DNA of 59,095 nt. It comes from Pigoraptor chileana (Eukaryota > Opisthokonta > Filasterea). This document shows positions 33,701 to 44,786 of this stretch, in pieces. The position numbers and the translations under genes are program-made. The notes below the pieces were generated by a model. The model saw only the letters and a program-made list of their open reading frames with translations, ran no database searches and had not been told where the DNA came from. The stretch covers positions 1-59,095 of the forward strand of contig CALSCR010002940.1 of NCBI GenBank assembly GCA_943704495.1, given 5' to 3'. Position 1 is the stretch's first letter. Every line of letters starts with the position of its first letter.

Positions 33701-36700
33701 CGCGCTTGTCCGACACGGCAATCTTCATGATTTCACGCCACGTCTTGTCGACCTGGTTGAAGCGGCGGCCCTCCTCAGGCATCTGCGCCATAATATCTGG
33801 CGACGAGAAGACGGGCTCGAGATAGAGCCACGTGGCCTGCACCTTGAGCTGCTCGTCGATGATCTCCTGCATCATGAGCAGGCGTTGCTCCCAATCCTTG
33901 ATTTGCGACTCAAAGGGCCGGATAAACGGAGATCCACGCATGGTTTGCGTCTTTACAATCTGGTCATCCAGGAGCGACTGAATGTCGTCGATGGCAGTCA
34001 GGATGTGTGTGCCGCTGTCCCTGTACGCAATCATGTTGAACTCCATCTTGTCCCACTCGTGCAACATCTTGTCCATTGCCTTCTCGAGGGCAAATTCCTT
34101 CGACGCGCTCTCGCTGATCGTTTCAAACTGCTCCAGGTACTGCTCCAAGTTCATCTCGAGCATTTTGCTGAGGGTCGACTCCTCGTCGGGCTTCAGCTCG
34201 AAGCCAACGGCATCGGACATCTTCTCCCAGTGGCGGTCTCGCAGGCCCGGATTGCACAGCGCCTGCACCAGTGGCATGTGCAATTTAAAGTCGTCCACCT
34301 GCTCCTTGATTGTCTCTGCAAGGCGACGCAAGGCGGGCACATCTGCAAATGCCTTCTCGCTCTTGTAGAGCTGCCGCCACATGTTGCCGGCCTCAGCATC
34401 AATCGTGTCGGCGTCGAGAGAAAGGAACGGCCCCTCCATCCACACCTTGTGGAGGCGCGACCAGTCGACGACTGTCTGGAAGAGCGACAGGTAGGGCTCG
34501 AGCTGCACCATGAGCTGCTCGCGCACGGGATACGCCGTCCGCTCCCACCCAAACGCCTCCTCCTCCGCATTGAACGCCGTGATCTTATCCTGCGCGCCCT
34601 CGAGGCGGCTCTGCAAATAGGCCGCCCGCTTGAGATACCGCGCAACCTCCCGCAGGTCGCCCCAGTCCCGAAATTCCACGAGCTGCTTGCCATACGCATC
34701 AAGCTCCTCGACAAACTTCTCGCGCCGCGCGCGCAGGTTCTCTTCTGCGGTGGCACGCGTCTGCATCATAATTGCTTGGTGCTCCTCGAATATGGGCTCC
34801 ATGCGTTGCGGCCATGTGAACGTCACGTTGTTCAGCTTGAGCATATCCGGCGTAAGAGACGTGTAGTTGATGAGAAACTCGAGCCGCTTCTTGGCGTTTG
34901 CAATCTCGCCCTCTAGAGAGTGCATCGTCTTGCGCTCGACCTCCTCCATATACTTTTGGAGCGAGATCATCTCCTCTGTGTTGCCGGGGGTCGTCAAAGC
35001 CTTTTCAGCAATCGCCTCGTACTGCTCACATATGCGCCGGTTGATGTCCTGGTTGTCCTTTGCAATGCGATCGAGCAGCTGTGTGCACATCTTCTCGGCG
35101 CGCTTTGAAAGTGACTGGTTGAGCTCCTCGCAATGCAGCTCGACAAGGCCGAGGGGCACCTTGCGACGCGTGTTGTAGTTGACATCGTTTGCCATGTTCC
35201 GGTACTTGACAACCTCCTGCACAGCAATATGGTGGAAACAAAAGCAAATGTGAGCAACAGGACAAGGAAACCCCGATTCATCCACGGTGAGCCCCTTCAA
35301 GCCATACAGTTGCGCAGCCACCCACCGCCGTATACTCCTCAAACGAATGCTTGCCCTGCATGAACTCCTGCACCGACTTCTCTGCCTGACGCGTGATCAG
35401 GTGACTGTACTTGTCGTACACAGAGAGATACTCTTGGGGCGTGCGCATCTGTGACCGAATCACATTTCGCACCCGCTCCTTGGCGGCCACAACGACGCTG
35501 GGCTCAACCCACGGCGACAGGTTGCCGCGCCCGCGCGCGTCCGTATCGCCCACAAAGAGCTTTGTCTCCACCCGCGGGACGACAGACACGGCGCGCAATA
35601 TCGCATCAAACACATCTGCAACGACCTGCTCAAACTCGGACAGCGAAGGCTCAAAGCGCACGTTTGTGCCATCAAGCACAAGGCGAATTGCAAACGCAGG
35701 GAGCTCTGCGGGCGTCTTGTCGCAAAAGATGCCGATGTACGCATCGATCGATGCGAGTGCCAGTGCACGGAGCTGGTTGGTCATCACCACGCCGACGCCG
35801 TCAAAGAATGAATCGAGCCGCGCATACGTAATCTGCTTCTTCTTGTTGCCGACGTAGAAGATTCGCACGGCCTCAGGGAACCAGCCCTTTACAAGCTCTT
35901 CCTTACACGCATCGCAGTGGCGCACAATGAGCGACTGAAAAGCCGTTAACTCAAACGCATCCGCACTGGGATCCGTGATCTCTGCCGAGCTAATCACACG
36001 GAGGGACCCGTACTTGTGCCACAAGTCGAGGAGCGCCAGCATTGTCGGGTTTGTGAGAAACAGATTCTCAGAGATGAAGTCACGCGCAGTCTCAAATGAC
36101 CGATGCCACGGCTTAGGCACCATTCGCAGCTCATCATCACCACTTGAAACGCCGTCGGTGGGCTCGGTGCGCTTCTCGCGGGGATCGCGCAGCACAAAGT
36201 CCACAATGGCCTTCTTCACGCTAAGCAGATAGTCCTCCCGCATTTCGTCTGATAGGCGCTCAATGCACGCCTCGTGGCCTTGCTTCAGTGCAGGCGACAC
36301 AAGATTCAGGACGTCGTCGAGCCACGTCTCTTCCATTGGGGCCACGTGCTCAGTGTCGATGCCGTTATTCACATAATAATAGTATCGCTGCATGGGCAGG
36401 ACAAACAATGCAAAAGCAGTGAGTACAGAAGTTTAATCCAGACAAGGACCCTTTGTGCACGCATGCATATGATACGCCTCACGCACCAGCAAATCCTTCT
36501 CATTTGGAGAGAGCGGGCGTTCCTGTTTCAGCGGCGGTAGTGGAGGGGGCGATCCAGTGCGCTGTGTTGCGTCAGCGCGACCGTTTGCAATTTCTTGTTG
36601 CCTGTGGATTTGTGAGCAGACAGACGTTGGGAATTGTCAGCAAATCTAACGTAAACCAAAAGCCAATTCCATGCACATGCACAGCGGCACTGTCCACTCA

Positions 36701-37285
36701 CATGATAATGTTCACAAGTGCTGTGCGAAAGCCTTCTTTGTCACGCTTCGACTGAGCGCCAGGCGCGCCTGTCCGTCGCGCACCCGCCGCACCCGCCGTT
36801 GAGGTGTTTCCGTTCGTCGCACCAAGGCCTGTTACGGGCGCACCAGACATACTCTGCCCGAGAGTGACGCCGGCGCCGCCACTGCCGCCGAGTGCACCGT
36901 TGCCCAGCGGCCGGCGCGGGGACGGCTTTCCATCGAATTCACCCGCAGAGACCGTCGCAGGGGGAAGACCCCGCCCAGATAGCAGGCTCTGTACGAGCGC
37001 CGCACCCGTCGACGTTCCGCGGTGTCCCCGAGGCAGCGACGCAAGCACATCGTGGTCACCGGTGCCAGGTACACCGCCATTCTCGCCATCAGCACCGCCT
37101 GCAACGAGGTCTGGACGCAGCGATCCTGCCGCGCCAGTCGACTCGCGCCACGACGGGCGTCCACGGCGCTGGTGCTGTGTCGGAAGGGTGGGCAGCAGTG
37201 GCAGGGTCGGTGCGCCGGCTGAGTTGGTGGCGCCATTTGCCGCACGCGACGATTGGGCGCCGCGCGCAGTCACCTGCACGTCCAT
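24729..37285 (-). CDS. DNAH7: Axonemal inner-arm dynein heavy chain, DNAH3/7/12 group
   Basis: Four exons (37285-36702, 36601-36487, 36387-35326, 35216-24729) close in frame to 4082 residues. The motor chain slides axonemal microtubules by ATP hydrolysis. The first 195 residues are Gly/Ala/Pro-rich. Exon 2 ends NEKDLL and exon 3 opens [18 protein letters not shown], matching the N-terminus of single-headed inner-arm chains. The P-loops are GPAGTGKT (AAA1, about 1391), GEPFGGKT (AAA2, about 1670), GPTGTGKS (AAA3, about 2037) and GVGGSGRQS (AAA4, about 2401). Between AAA3 and AAA4 lies an EF-hand-like loop [13 protein letters not shown] (about 2311), a feature I recall from DNAH7. The stalk coiled coils and microtubule-binding tip come next, and the chain ends in [10 protein letters not shown] as dyneins do. 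The last exon alone is 10,488 bp. It is head to head with CFAP65. The group is firm; the exact paralogue is less so. Confidence 0.95.
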
Positions 37286-37758
37286 ACCGACAGGCTAGCC
37301 CGCTACGGGCACGCCAGCAATATAACCGAGAGGGGGTCCTGCCCACAGGCAATCAGCCCGATGTCAATGTAAGCGGCGCGAGGTCACTCCAAGTCGCCAC
37401 GTTTCATGTTCTAACTCCTAGTACAGTTGCAATAATTCTATTAGAAGTCGTCTGCGAAAGTCGTTTGCGTTATACCTCACGCAGCAAACAAATACTACCA
37501 CTGGTATTAATCTCCGCTCATACGGGTTGCTTCTCTCAGGGAGTAGAAGTCGTTTCGAAATAGATGCGCGGTGTGAATCTCCCTCTGCTGTCACGTCCCA
37601 GATGGTGATGGCCTGTGTGCGGCCTTCTCTTTTCTCTGTTTGCGGCCGGGAGAGCGCTAATTAATCCGTCATCTCAGTATCGCTTGAGTATCGCCCAGCC
37701 ATTTATTTGCCCCATCCGCCCAAATTCAAAAGTCGATTGGCCTGGAATTTGGACGGTC

Positions 37759-37773
37759 GTTGCCACGGGTGAC
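37759..37773 (+). promoter_or_regulatory. X-box-like RFX site GTTGCC-ACG-GGTGAC
   Basis: The left half GTTGCC matches the RFX half-site GTNRCC exactly. After a 3-bp spacer, GGTGAC matches RGYAAC at five of six positions. RFX factors drive cilium genes in animals and RFX proteins exist in unicellular relatives. The site lies 474 bp from the dynein ATG and 444 bp from the CFAP65 ATG. Confidence 0.45.
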
Positions 37774-37825
37774 ACCGGCCAGGTGGCCCTGCATACGGCC
37801 GCTGTAATGGGACCGATCTCAGTCT

Positions 37826-37840
37826 AAATCCCTTGGCAAC
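37826..37840 (+). promoter_or_regulatory. Second RFX-like half-site (GGCAAC)
   Basis: A perfect GGCAAC half-site (37835-37840) with only a weak partner half to its left, 62 bp beyond the first site. It is weaker than the first and could be chance. Confidence 0.25.
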
Positions 37841-38216
37841 CAGAGGACCATCCGAGAGACGCTCGGCGGAACCAGATGGACCTTTCAATGCGACATTTCA
37901 CTTGTGCATCCACTCGAAAGGCAGACTAACACTGAACAAGAGCGCGAAACAACGTCTTCAGCTACGTCTGGCCTCTCATCTACACCCTCATCTACACTTT
38001 GAAGTTTCTGCAGAGGGACATTAATTGTATTTCCATTTGTATTTGGCAGAACAAACAAGTGGGCACTTAACAACCACCGAGAATGCCCGCAATGGGACTC
38101 GACAGTGTGTCGGAACTGTATCACTAGAATCGCTGCGGCATTGCTAGCCATTGCGCTTAATTTGTGGCTCGTGGGCGGCGTGCTCTGCTGTTGGGCCTGT
38201 GGGGCAGTTGATCGCT

Positions 38217-41200
38217 ATGGCGTCGGTTTCGTCCACCGGAAGGCGTCAGGCCGTCCCAAGCAAAACGCGACGCGTTACAAATTTTGGGATAGACTGTGCT
38301 GAGACACTCACGTGGACAAACTGGTGCGTTGTCGATATGCGGGGCACACACGCATCTGTGCATTGTATTGCAGTAACTTGTTCGGTATTATGGAAAGATG
38401 TGGGCTGTCACACTCCTTTATTGACGTTTTCCCGTGCGTCATGCGAATGCAGGGAGCCTGGTGGCGAGTATACAAAGAAATTTGTGATTAAAAATGTGTC
38501 GACGACGACGCACAAGGTCAAGTACCGCCTTCCGAAGTCGCACTACTTCAGCATGGAGTATCCTGAGACCATCATCCTGAGTGCAGGCACGAGCCTTGCT
38601 CTGCCGGTCACTTTCCGCCCCATGGCCATGGTGAGTGGCGTTTTTGACGTGCAATGCTGTAATGTAAGGCTGAGTATTCCATCTGATCACCACCGACCTG
38701 ATGTTTGGCTGCTCATTGTTGCGCTTGTCGATCACAGGAGCCGTACAACGACAAGATAGAGCTCGTCACGCAGGACGGATCCTTTACCATTCCAATTACT
38801 GCGAAAATTCCCAAGCATTCGCTGGCGTGTATCGAAAGTCTTGTGTTTGGCATGTGCCCCGCGAAAGAGACAACCAGCAAAACATTCGCGCTGAAGAACA
38901 CGGGTGACTTGCCCTCGCATTTCGAGTGGGACATCTCGTCTCCCTTTGCAATCTTTCCCCGTGCGGGCATTATCGAAATTGGCGCGTCTCAGACAATGAC
39001 CGTCAAATTTTCGCCACAGGTAATATGACTTTCGTCGTTGTTATCACAATAAGTGCCTCAACTCTTGAAATGTCTTACGTAGTTGCCGTGTGTGTCGCTT
39101 TGTGTTGTGCGCAGGACGCGTCTGTCTTTGACGCTATCGCGGTGTGCAAGTTTGGCGGCGAAGGCACCGACTATCCACAGCTGACAAGAACACTGTCGAT
39201 TGAGGGCGTGGGCAAGTACCCCTTCCTGGACGTGTTCCCGCGCGTGCTCGACTTTGGTCAGGCGTACGTTGGGCAGCCAACGGAGCGCTCGTTTCGTCTG
39301 AAGAACACGTCCCAGGTAGGCAGGCAGCTGATACACGGAAGTAGTTTTTCCGGGCACTGTTGTTTGCCCATGTGCACGCGTGTGTATGTGTTTAGTGGTG
39401 TGTATGAAAAGCAGCAAATCAGTGGGAACTGGACGTTGATGATAAAATGTACGGTTGCAGGTGCTGGCGTCCTATCGCATATCGAGCACTGACGGCGACG
39501 GCGCATTTATACCGTCGCTCAACCATGGGACATTGCTACCGGGCGCAGAAGTTGATGTTGCGGTGAGTTTCATTGCGGATACGTTCTGCTGCTTCAGCTC
39601 ATGATTAAGGCACCTGCTGATGCAGCCACGCTTACCACCACAGGTCACGTTTTCTCCTGAAGCGCCACATGCCGAGCGCACAGAAAACTTTGAGATTGTG
39701 ATGCCGTCGGGGCGAGCACAACCGGTCGCCTGCCGGGGCGCCGCAATGGGGCCATCGGTGAGTCTCCTGCGAGAAAGCGACAAAGACGCGACTGATACGT
39801 CGAGTGAAGAGCGTCGCGATGCGGGCGACGCCGTGGTAATCACGTTCAAGGATGTTGCCCTCGGGGGGGTCGCACAGCAGGTTGTGCATTTGGAAAACAC
39901 ATCGGGCACACCGGCTTCATTCCAATTTGTGGCGCAAAGTGGCGGTGTGTTTGACATCGACACGCTCTGTGGCACACTTCCGGCCCGGTCGTCAAAGGCA
40001 GTACAGATCACATTCCGACCGCCAAAGGCCATCAACTATTACCGTCGGGTGTACTGCCTGGTGCAGCACCAACAACCGCTGGCAATGGACCTCATTGCGA
40101 CGTGTTTTTCGCAAGAGTGGAGGCCCCATGACTTTCGCAGGAAGCATCTCGTCAACTACCGCCGGCGGTGCGCTGCGGGCCTGGGCCTGTTTTCACCGGA
40201 GCAGCTGACGGACCTCCTCGACCATGGCCGCGTCGCGCTCGGCCCCGATCAACTCGAGCTGCTGCCGACCCCGGCAATGCCCGACAGTCTGCTCGCATAC
40301 GACGTCGCCTTCCCGGGACCCGCGCGCGAGGATGGTATGTTCACGCAGTTTTACCGTGATGCGAGTCTTGAGGGCTTTCGTCCGGTGACTATTGATGAGC
40401 CGCAGATCGACTTTGGAGCGTGTCGCGTCCTGCGAATCGTTGACAAGCGCATCATGCGCGTAACAAACAACACGCGCGGTGTGATGATTTGTGCATGGAT
40501 GGTGCGTCGCAAGGATCGCACTGCGGAAAAAGCGCCCATGGACGATGTCTTTGTCATTGAGCCATCCGAGCAGGAGATTGGCCCCGGCGAGTCGTGTATT
40601 TTCAAGGTTGGATTCAACCCGCAAGTCGCAAACCAATTCTACGGCATAGAAGTGGAAGGGTACGCCTACTTCCGGAGCATGCGAACATTTCGCCTCGTGA
40701 ACGACGCTACCTTCACGCCTCCGTGGTGTGTCACAGCAAAGTTTACGGGGCATACGTTCCCATCTGGCGTTGATTCATTTGTGCCAAAGGTCACAATCGA
40801 TGCTTCAGTTGTTTCCTTCACTGAGTGCATCGCCGGAGACACGCTTTACCGGACAGTTGTCATGCGCAACGAAGGCGACACCCCGTCAAAGTACGAGCTG
40901 GAAGACTCTGCCGCACACGCACACGGATTTTCCGTGCAGCCGAGGAGAGGCATTTTGCAACCGAACCAGTGGCAGCTGCTGGCCTTCCGCTTTACGCCGA
41001 CGGAAGCGCGCCGCACGGAGGACACCATTCGTTGTCGGCTGAATGATTCGGCTGCAAATGTGATGAACGTGGAGGTGAACGGCACGGCTCACTCACCGTC
41101 GATCAACCTCGAGGCAGCTGGCGCAGTGTATTTCAAGCCGACGTGCATGGGAGGAAAGTCAACTCGGCAGCTGTCAATCAAGAACACGTCGGCGGTTCCA

Positions 41201-44131
41201 ACTCGCTTTCGCTGGGTCATCCCGAGGCACCTGGCGCACGTGCTGTCCGTGACACCTGCAGAGGGCGTAATGCAGCCGCGCGAGTGCCAGACGCATTTGT
41301 GGGATTTTGTACCACCCTCTGAGGGAGCCTTGGCCGCAACTGTCTCGATTGTGCTTGAAAAGTTCCCTGTGGGACCGGCTTACTTGTGTCGCCCCGCCGT
41401 TGATGGAGGGCGGCGCAAGATTAAGCTGCGCATTGTGGGCGAGGGCACCAAAGGATTGATTTTGGCCGATCCGGCTGTCCTCGACCTCGGCACCGTCATG
41501 GTAAATCACGGAGCGACGCGCGACATATCACTCTTTAATCCGGGGGATTCGTCCTTGCATTACGAGCTCATCGTTGACGCCGCGCGATCCGACAATGGCA
41601 AGCCAGCATGCGACGGTGGGGACGGGGGTGTCTCTGGCGTTGGGGTATCTGCCTCTGATCTTGCGCGGATGGTGGAGCTTAGTCCTGCGTGCGGCACGAT
41701 TGGTGCCCGGGCCAATGTGACTCTGCGCATATGTGTGCGCCCAGCAGAACAGCAGATGTACTCGTTCACGATCAAGTACAGGCTGGAGGGCTCAGAGTTG
41801 CAGCCTCTCTGTGACGTCGTTGCCATGGGCGTATACCCTACGCTCACCGTGACAGACTGTCGCTGCCCAACTCTCAGCAAGGGCCGCACGTGGAAGCTAT
41901 TCTCACTTGACCGCCTGAACCATGAGCTGGCAACCAGTCGCCGCCCTGCACGGTCGCCGATAGGACGGCACATTTCGTTTGCAGACACGCACGATGCGCG
42001 TGCTGAAAGCCCGACGTCTCTCGCTCTCACTACCGGCCTCGTTGCCGTCATGGCCTCCCAGCACTCGCAGTCGGCGTGCGACCTCAACTTTGGTCCGGCC
42101 GTTGTTGGCTCTGACCCCACGATGGTGATGGTGCGATTTGAGAACACTGGTATGGTCCCCGTGGACTGGTCCTTTCTGTTTCCAAGCAACCTCAAGGTCG
42201 AGGTCGACAAGTGGGCTGCTGTCGAGGGCGATCCGCTCGAAACGCAGGCACAACAGGCGTTTGCCGCTGCGGAAAAGATTTTCTCCGTCAAGCCAAAGAG
42301 CGGCCGTCTTGCGGTCGGCGACCACTGCACAGTGATGTTTCGATACGTTCATGGACATGTTGGCACCGATCGCCTGCCTGTGATCCTCAAGCTGGAGAAG
42401 GGTCGTCAAATTATGCTCAATCTCTGCGGTCACACGCTCGCACAGAATGCACGTTTCCTTCACGTGCCCGCATCGCACCACTGGTTTTACCCAATTGCAA
42501 TCGGCGATGCGGAGCCGCCCGTGCAAACATTTGAACTTCACAACGCGGGTACCATGCCACTTGACTTTGAGCTTGACCTCGGCAATCTCGAGCGGGTCCG
42601 TGCGGAAAATCACAACTTTTCAATCTTTGAATGCAGGTCATCCGGGGGCTCTCTGCGCCCAGGTGACACTGCTGTGATACCGTGGATATTTCGGCCCCTT
42701 GAGGCGAGGTCGTATGATGTGGATGTGCCCGTGCGCGTTGTCGGTGGAGAATCCGCGGTGGTCACATTCTCTGGCGTTGGCTACCACCCGGGCAAGGGCG
42801 AGGCTAAATCGCTGCTGATGCCGGGTGGCGTGCCCGTGGCGCAGGGTATCCCCCTTGGGCGGCAGCAGGTGCACTTGTCGCAGGAACGCGTCGAGTTTGG
42901 GGACGTTCCGTTGTATGCGCGTTCACGACGTCTAGTTTTTGTCACCAACAACAGCAAGGATGACGCCATGTCGTTTCGGTGGGTGCTCTCCCATCCGCTG
43001 GCTGCCAGCGTCCTTGAGGTCACGCCGTCGAGCGGCATGCTTGCGCCGGGTGCATCCGCACTATGTCGCATCGTGTTTCTCTCTGTGGGGAGGCCGCAAT
43101 TGTACGATTTCGACATTGAGTGCCACTTTGACAATATGACCGAAGTCAACGCCCATCGTGCGAAGGTTGAGGACGTAGTACGGAAGCGCCACGACAAGAT
43201 CAACGACATTAGCCGGACGATCGAGCGCAGCCGCTCGCCGGTGATGCGTCTCTCTTTGCGTGAGTGGCTGGCCAACGACATGCACGGCGATCTCCGCATG
43301 AGCAAGTACGATCCACTCCCGCCAATTGCGAGTGAACTGCCAGACGAGCCGGAGGAGATTCTCGACGTGACGCGCCCGCGCTCAGCCCATAGTGCGCAGT
43401 CGATTGAATTCAGGCGGGCCGTCGTCCGTGAAAATCCCTTGCCGACACCCCCGAAGCCCACGATTCTCTGTCTCGGTATCATGGCACGCACGCACGTCGT
43501 GGATCATTTCCGCGACGAGTTTGCTGGTGTTGCGTCTGCACATTTTGTGTCGAGTGCTGTACTTGGGAATGCGCGGCGGCCGGTTGAAGAGAACGCACTC
43601 GTCCCGGCGACGACGCAACCGACGGCAAACATCATTGCGGATGTGCTTGGTATGCTTGTGCGCGAGGTCATTGGGGACGCGGACTTTGGGCGGGCGCTGG
43701 ACAGCATGGTCCTGGAGCCAACACCGTACTTCAAGCAGTACGCGGCCTACCGCGCCGAGGCCTGGCCGTCGTCGACATCTGACTACGAGGCCAAACGGGC
43801 GGCGGAACAAAGCATTGAAATCAAGAGGATAAAGTGGTATGTATTCGCCTATCTAGTCCGTGTGTGTGATCGCCTTTGTCGCACCCGTTTTTCCAGATAT
43901 TGACCGTGCATGTGACTGTGATTTGTACCTCGCAGCCTGCCCGAGTTCCAGTCGCTTGCCGAGTTGGTCCTCGAGAACACCCTGCTGAACATCATTGGCG
44001 AAGCCTCTGTGGGCAAGTTCCAGTTGACGGTGCGCTCCCGTGCCGTCGCTCCAACCGCCACGGCCCCGGCAACAACAACACTGTCGCGGGGTGCGTCGCG
44101 CATAACGGAACCTCGAGTGACGCGTGGATGA
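38217..44131 (+). CDS. CFAP65: CFAP65-like axonemal protein with repeated ASH/MSP-type Ig domains
   Basis: Seven exons (38217-38323, 38453-38630, 38738-39019, 39115-39315, 39461-39562, 39644-43836, 43936-44131) close in frame to 1752 residues; human CFAP65 (CCDC108) is about 1900. The first two exons join as TLTWTN-W-EPGGEYTKKFVIKNVS, then LSAGTSLALPVTFRPM, the conserved N-terminus of this family. Many beta-sandwich repeats of the ASH/MSP kind follow, each with a pattern like F-x-LKNTG-x(n)-F-x-W and a later P-x-G-x-I-x(n)-F-x-P (for example FALKNTGDLPSHFEWDIS). No transmembrane helix was seen. FAP65/CFAP65 is a flagellar protein associated with the central apparatus in algae and with sperm flagella in animals. 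The ATG at 38217 was chosen as the first in frame; the upstream frame lacks an ATG. Neighbours: divergent from the dynein, followed by the kinase on the same strand. Confidence 0.87.
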
Positions 44132-44786
44132 CACCGATTTGTCCAATGAACGTCACTGCTATGTAATTTCGCCACATGACGTCATTAATCTAACTGTCCA
44201 AAAATAGCGGCACGCACAGTCCGTTCCCAAAATAGCCCGCCAATGGCAGATAACATTACAGTCTTACCGGCTGTCACTGCACGGTGCTGTGAGTGCAGTC
44301 GGAATTGGGCTGCCGTTCCCGGGTGCCAGTCCACTGATCAGTCCCGTCGCCCTGTGGCACACGCGCGCGGTGCGTGCATGCGTGCGCGCTGACTCCACCC
44401 GTCTTGGTTGTGGCACTCTGCCGGCGGCGTGATATGCCCACCGCGAGTGCAGGCAGTGCGAGCTGTGTTCCCACGCTGCATCACTCTTTTGTGCGAATGC
44501 ATGTGACAGCCGCACTCAGGTTTGCTCCTGGTCGCACTCACGTTCCCGACATTGCCACAGCCTCACAGCTGTTGCTGCTCGCACATCGCAATACACCAAC
44601 TCAAGAACAAATAAAAGGGTGGAGGGGATCGGGTACATTTCAATCACTCTCGCTTACCTCATCAATCCTTGACGGCCACATCAACTTACTTGTGGTGACA
44701 CCCATGCGAATAGCGGAGGCTGTTTGAGGGTGGCGAAGCGACGCCGCTTTTGCTTTTTGTCGGCTGCCTAAGGTCATCTTCCAAAC
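44132..44786. other. Intergenic, CFAP65 3' flank and kinase promoter
   Basis: About 655 bp with no coding sequence recognised. A full TGACGTCA palindrome lies at 44177-44184, 46 bp after the CFAP65 stop and about 600 bp before the kinase ATG. Confidence 0.7.

Larger units (their letters stand above)
37286..38216. other. Head-to-head promoter region of two axonemal genes
   Basis: 931 bp separating the dynein ATG (minus) from the CFAP65 ATG (plus). No coding exon was recognised. It contains two RFX X-box-like sites and is where both promoters must lie, possibly shared. Confidence 0.75.

Noticed and set aside
32298-34916. 872-codon plus-strand open frame opposite the dynein exon
   Set aside because: It mirrors the GC-rich codon pattern of the dynein coding strand. 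The predicted sequence is Leu/Arg/Val/His-rich without domains, while the minus strand carries conserved dynein motifs throughout.
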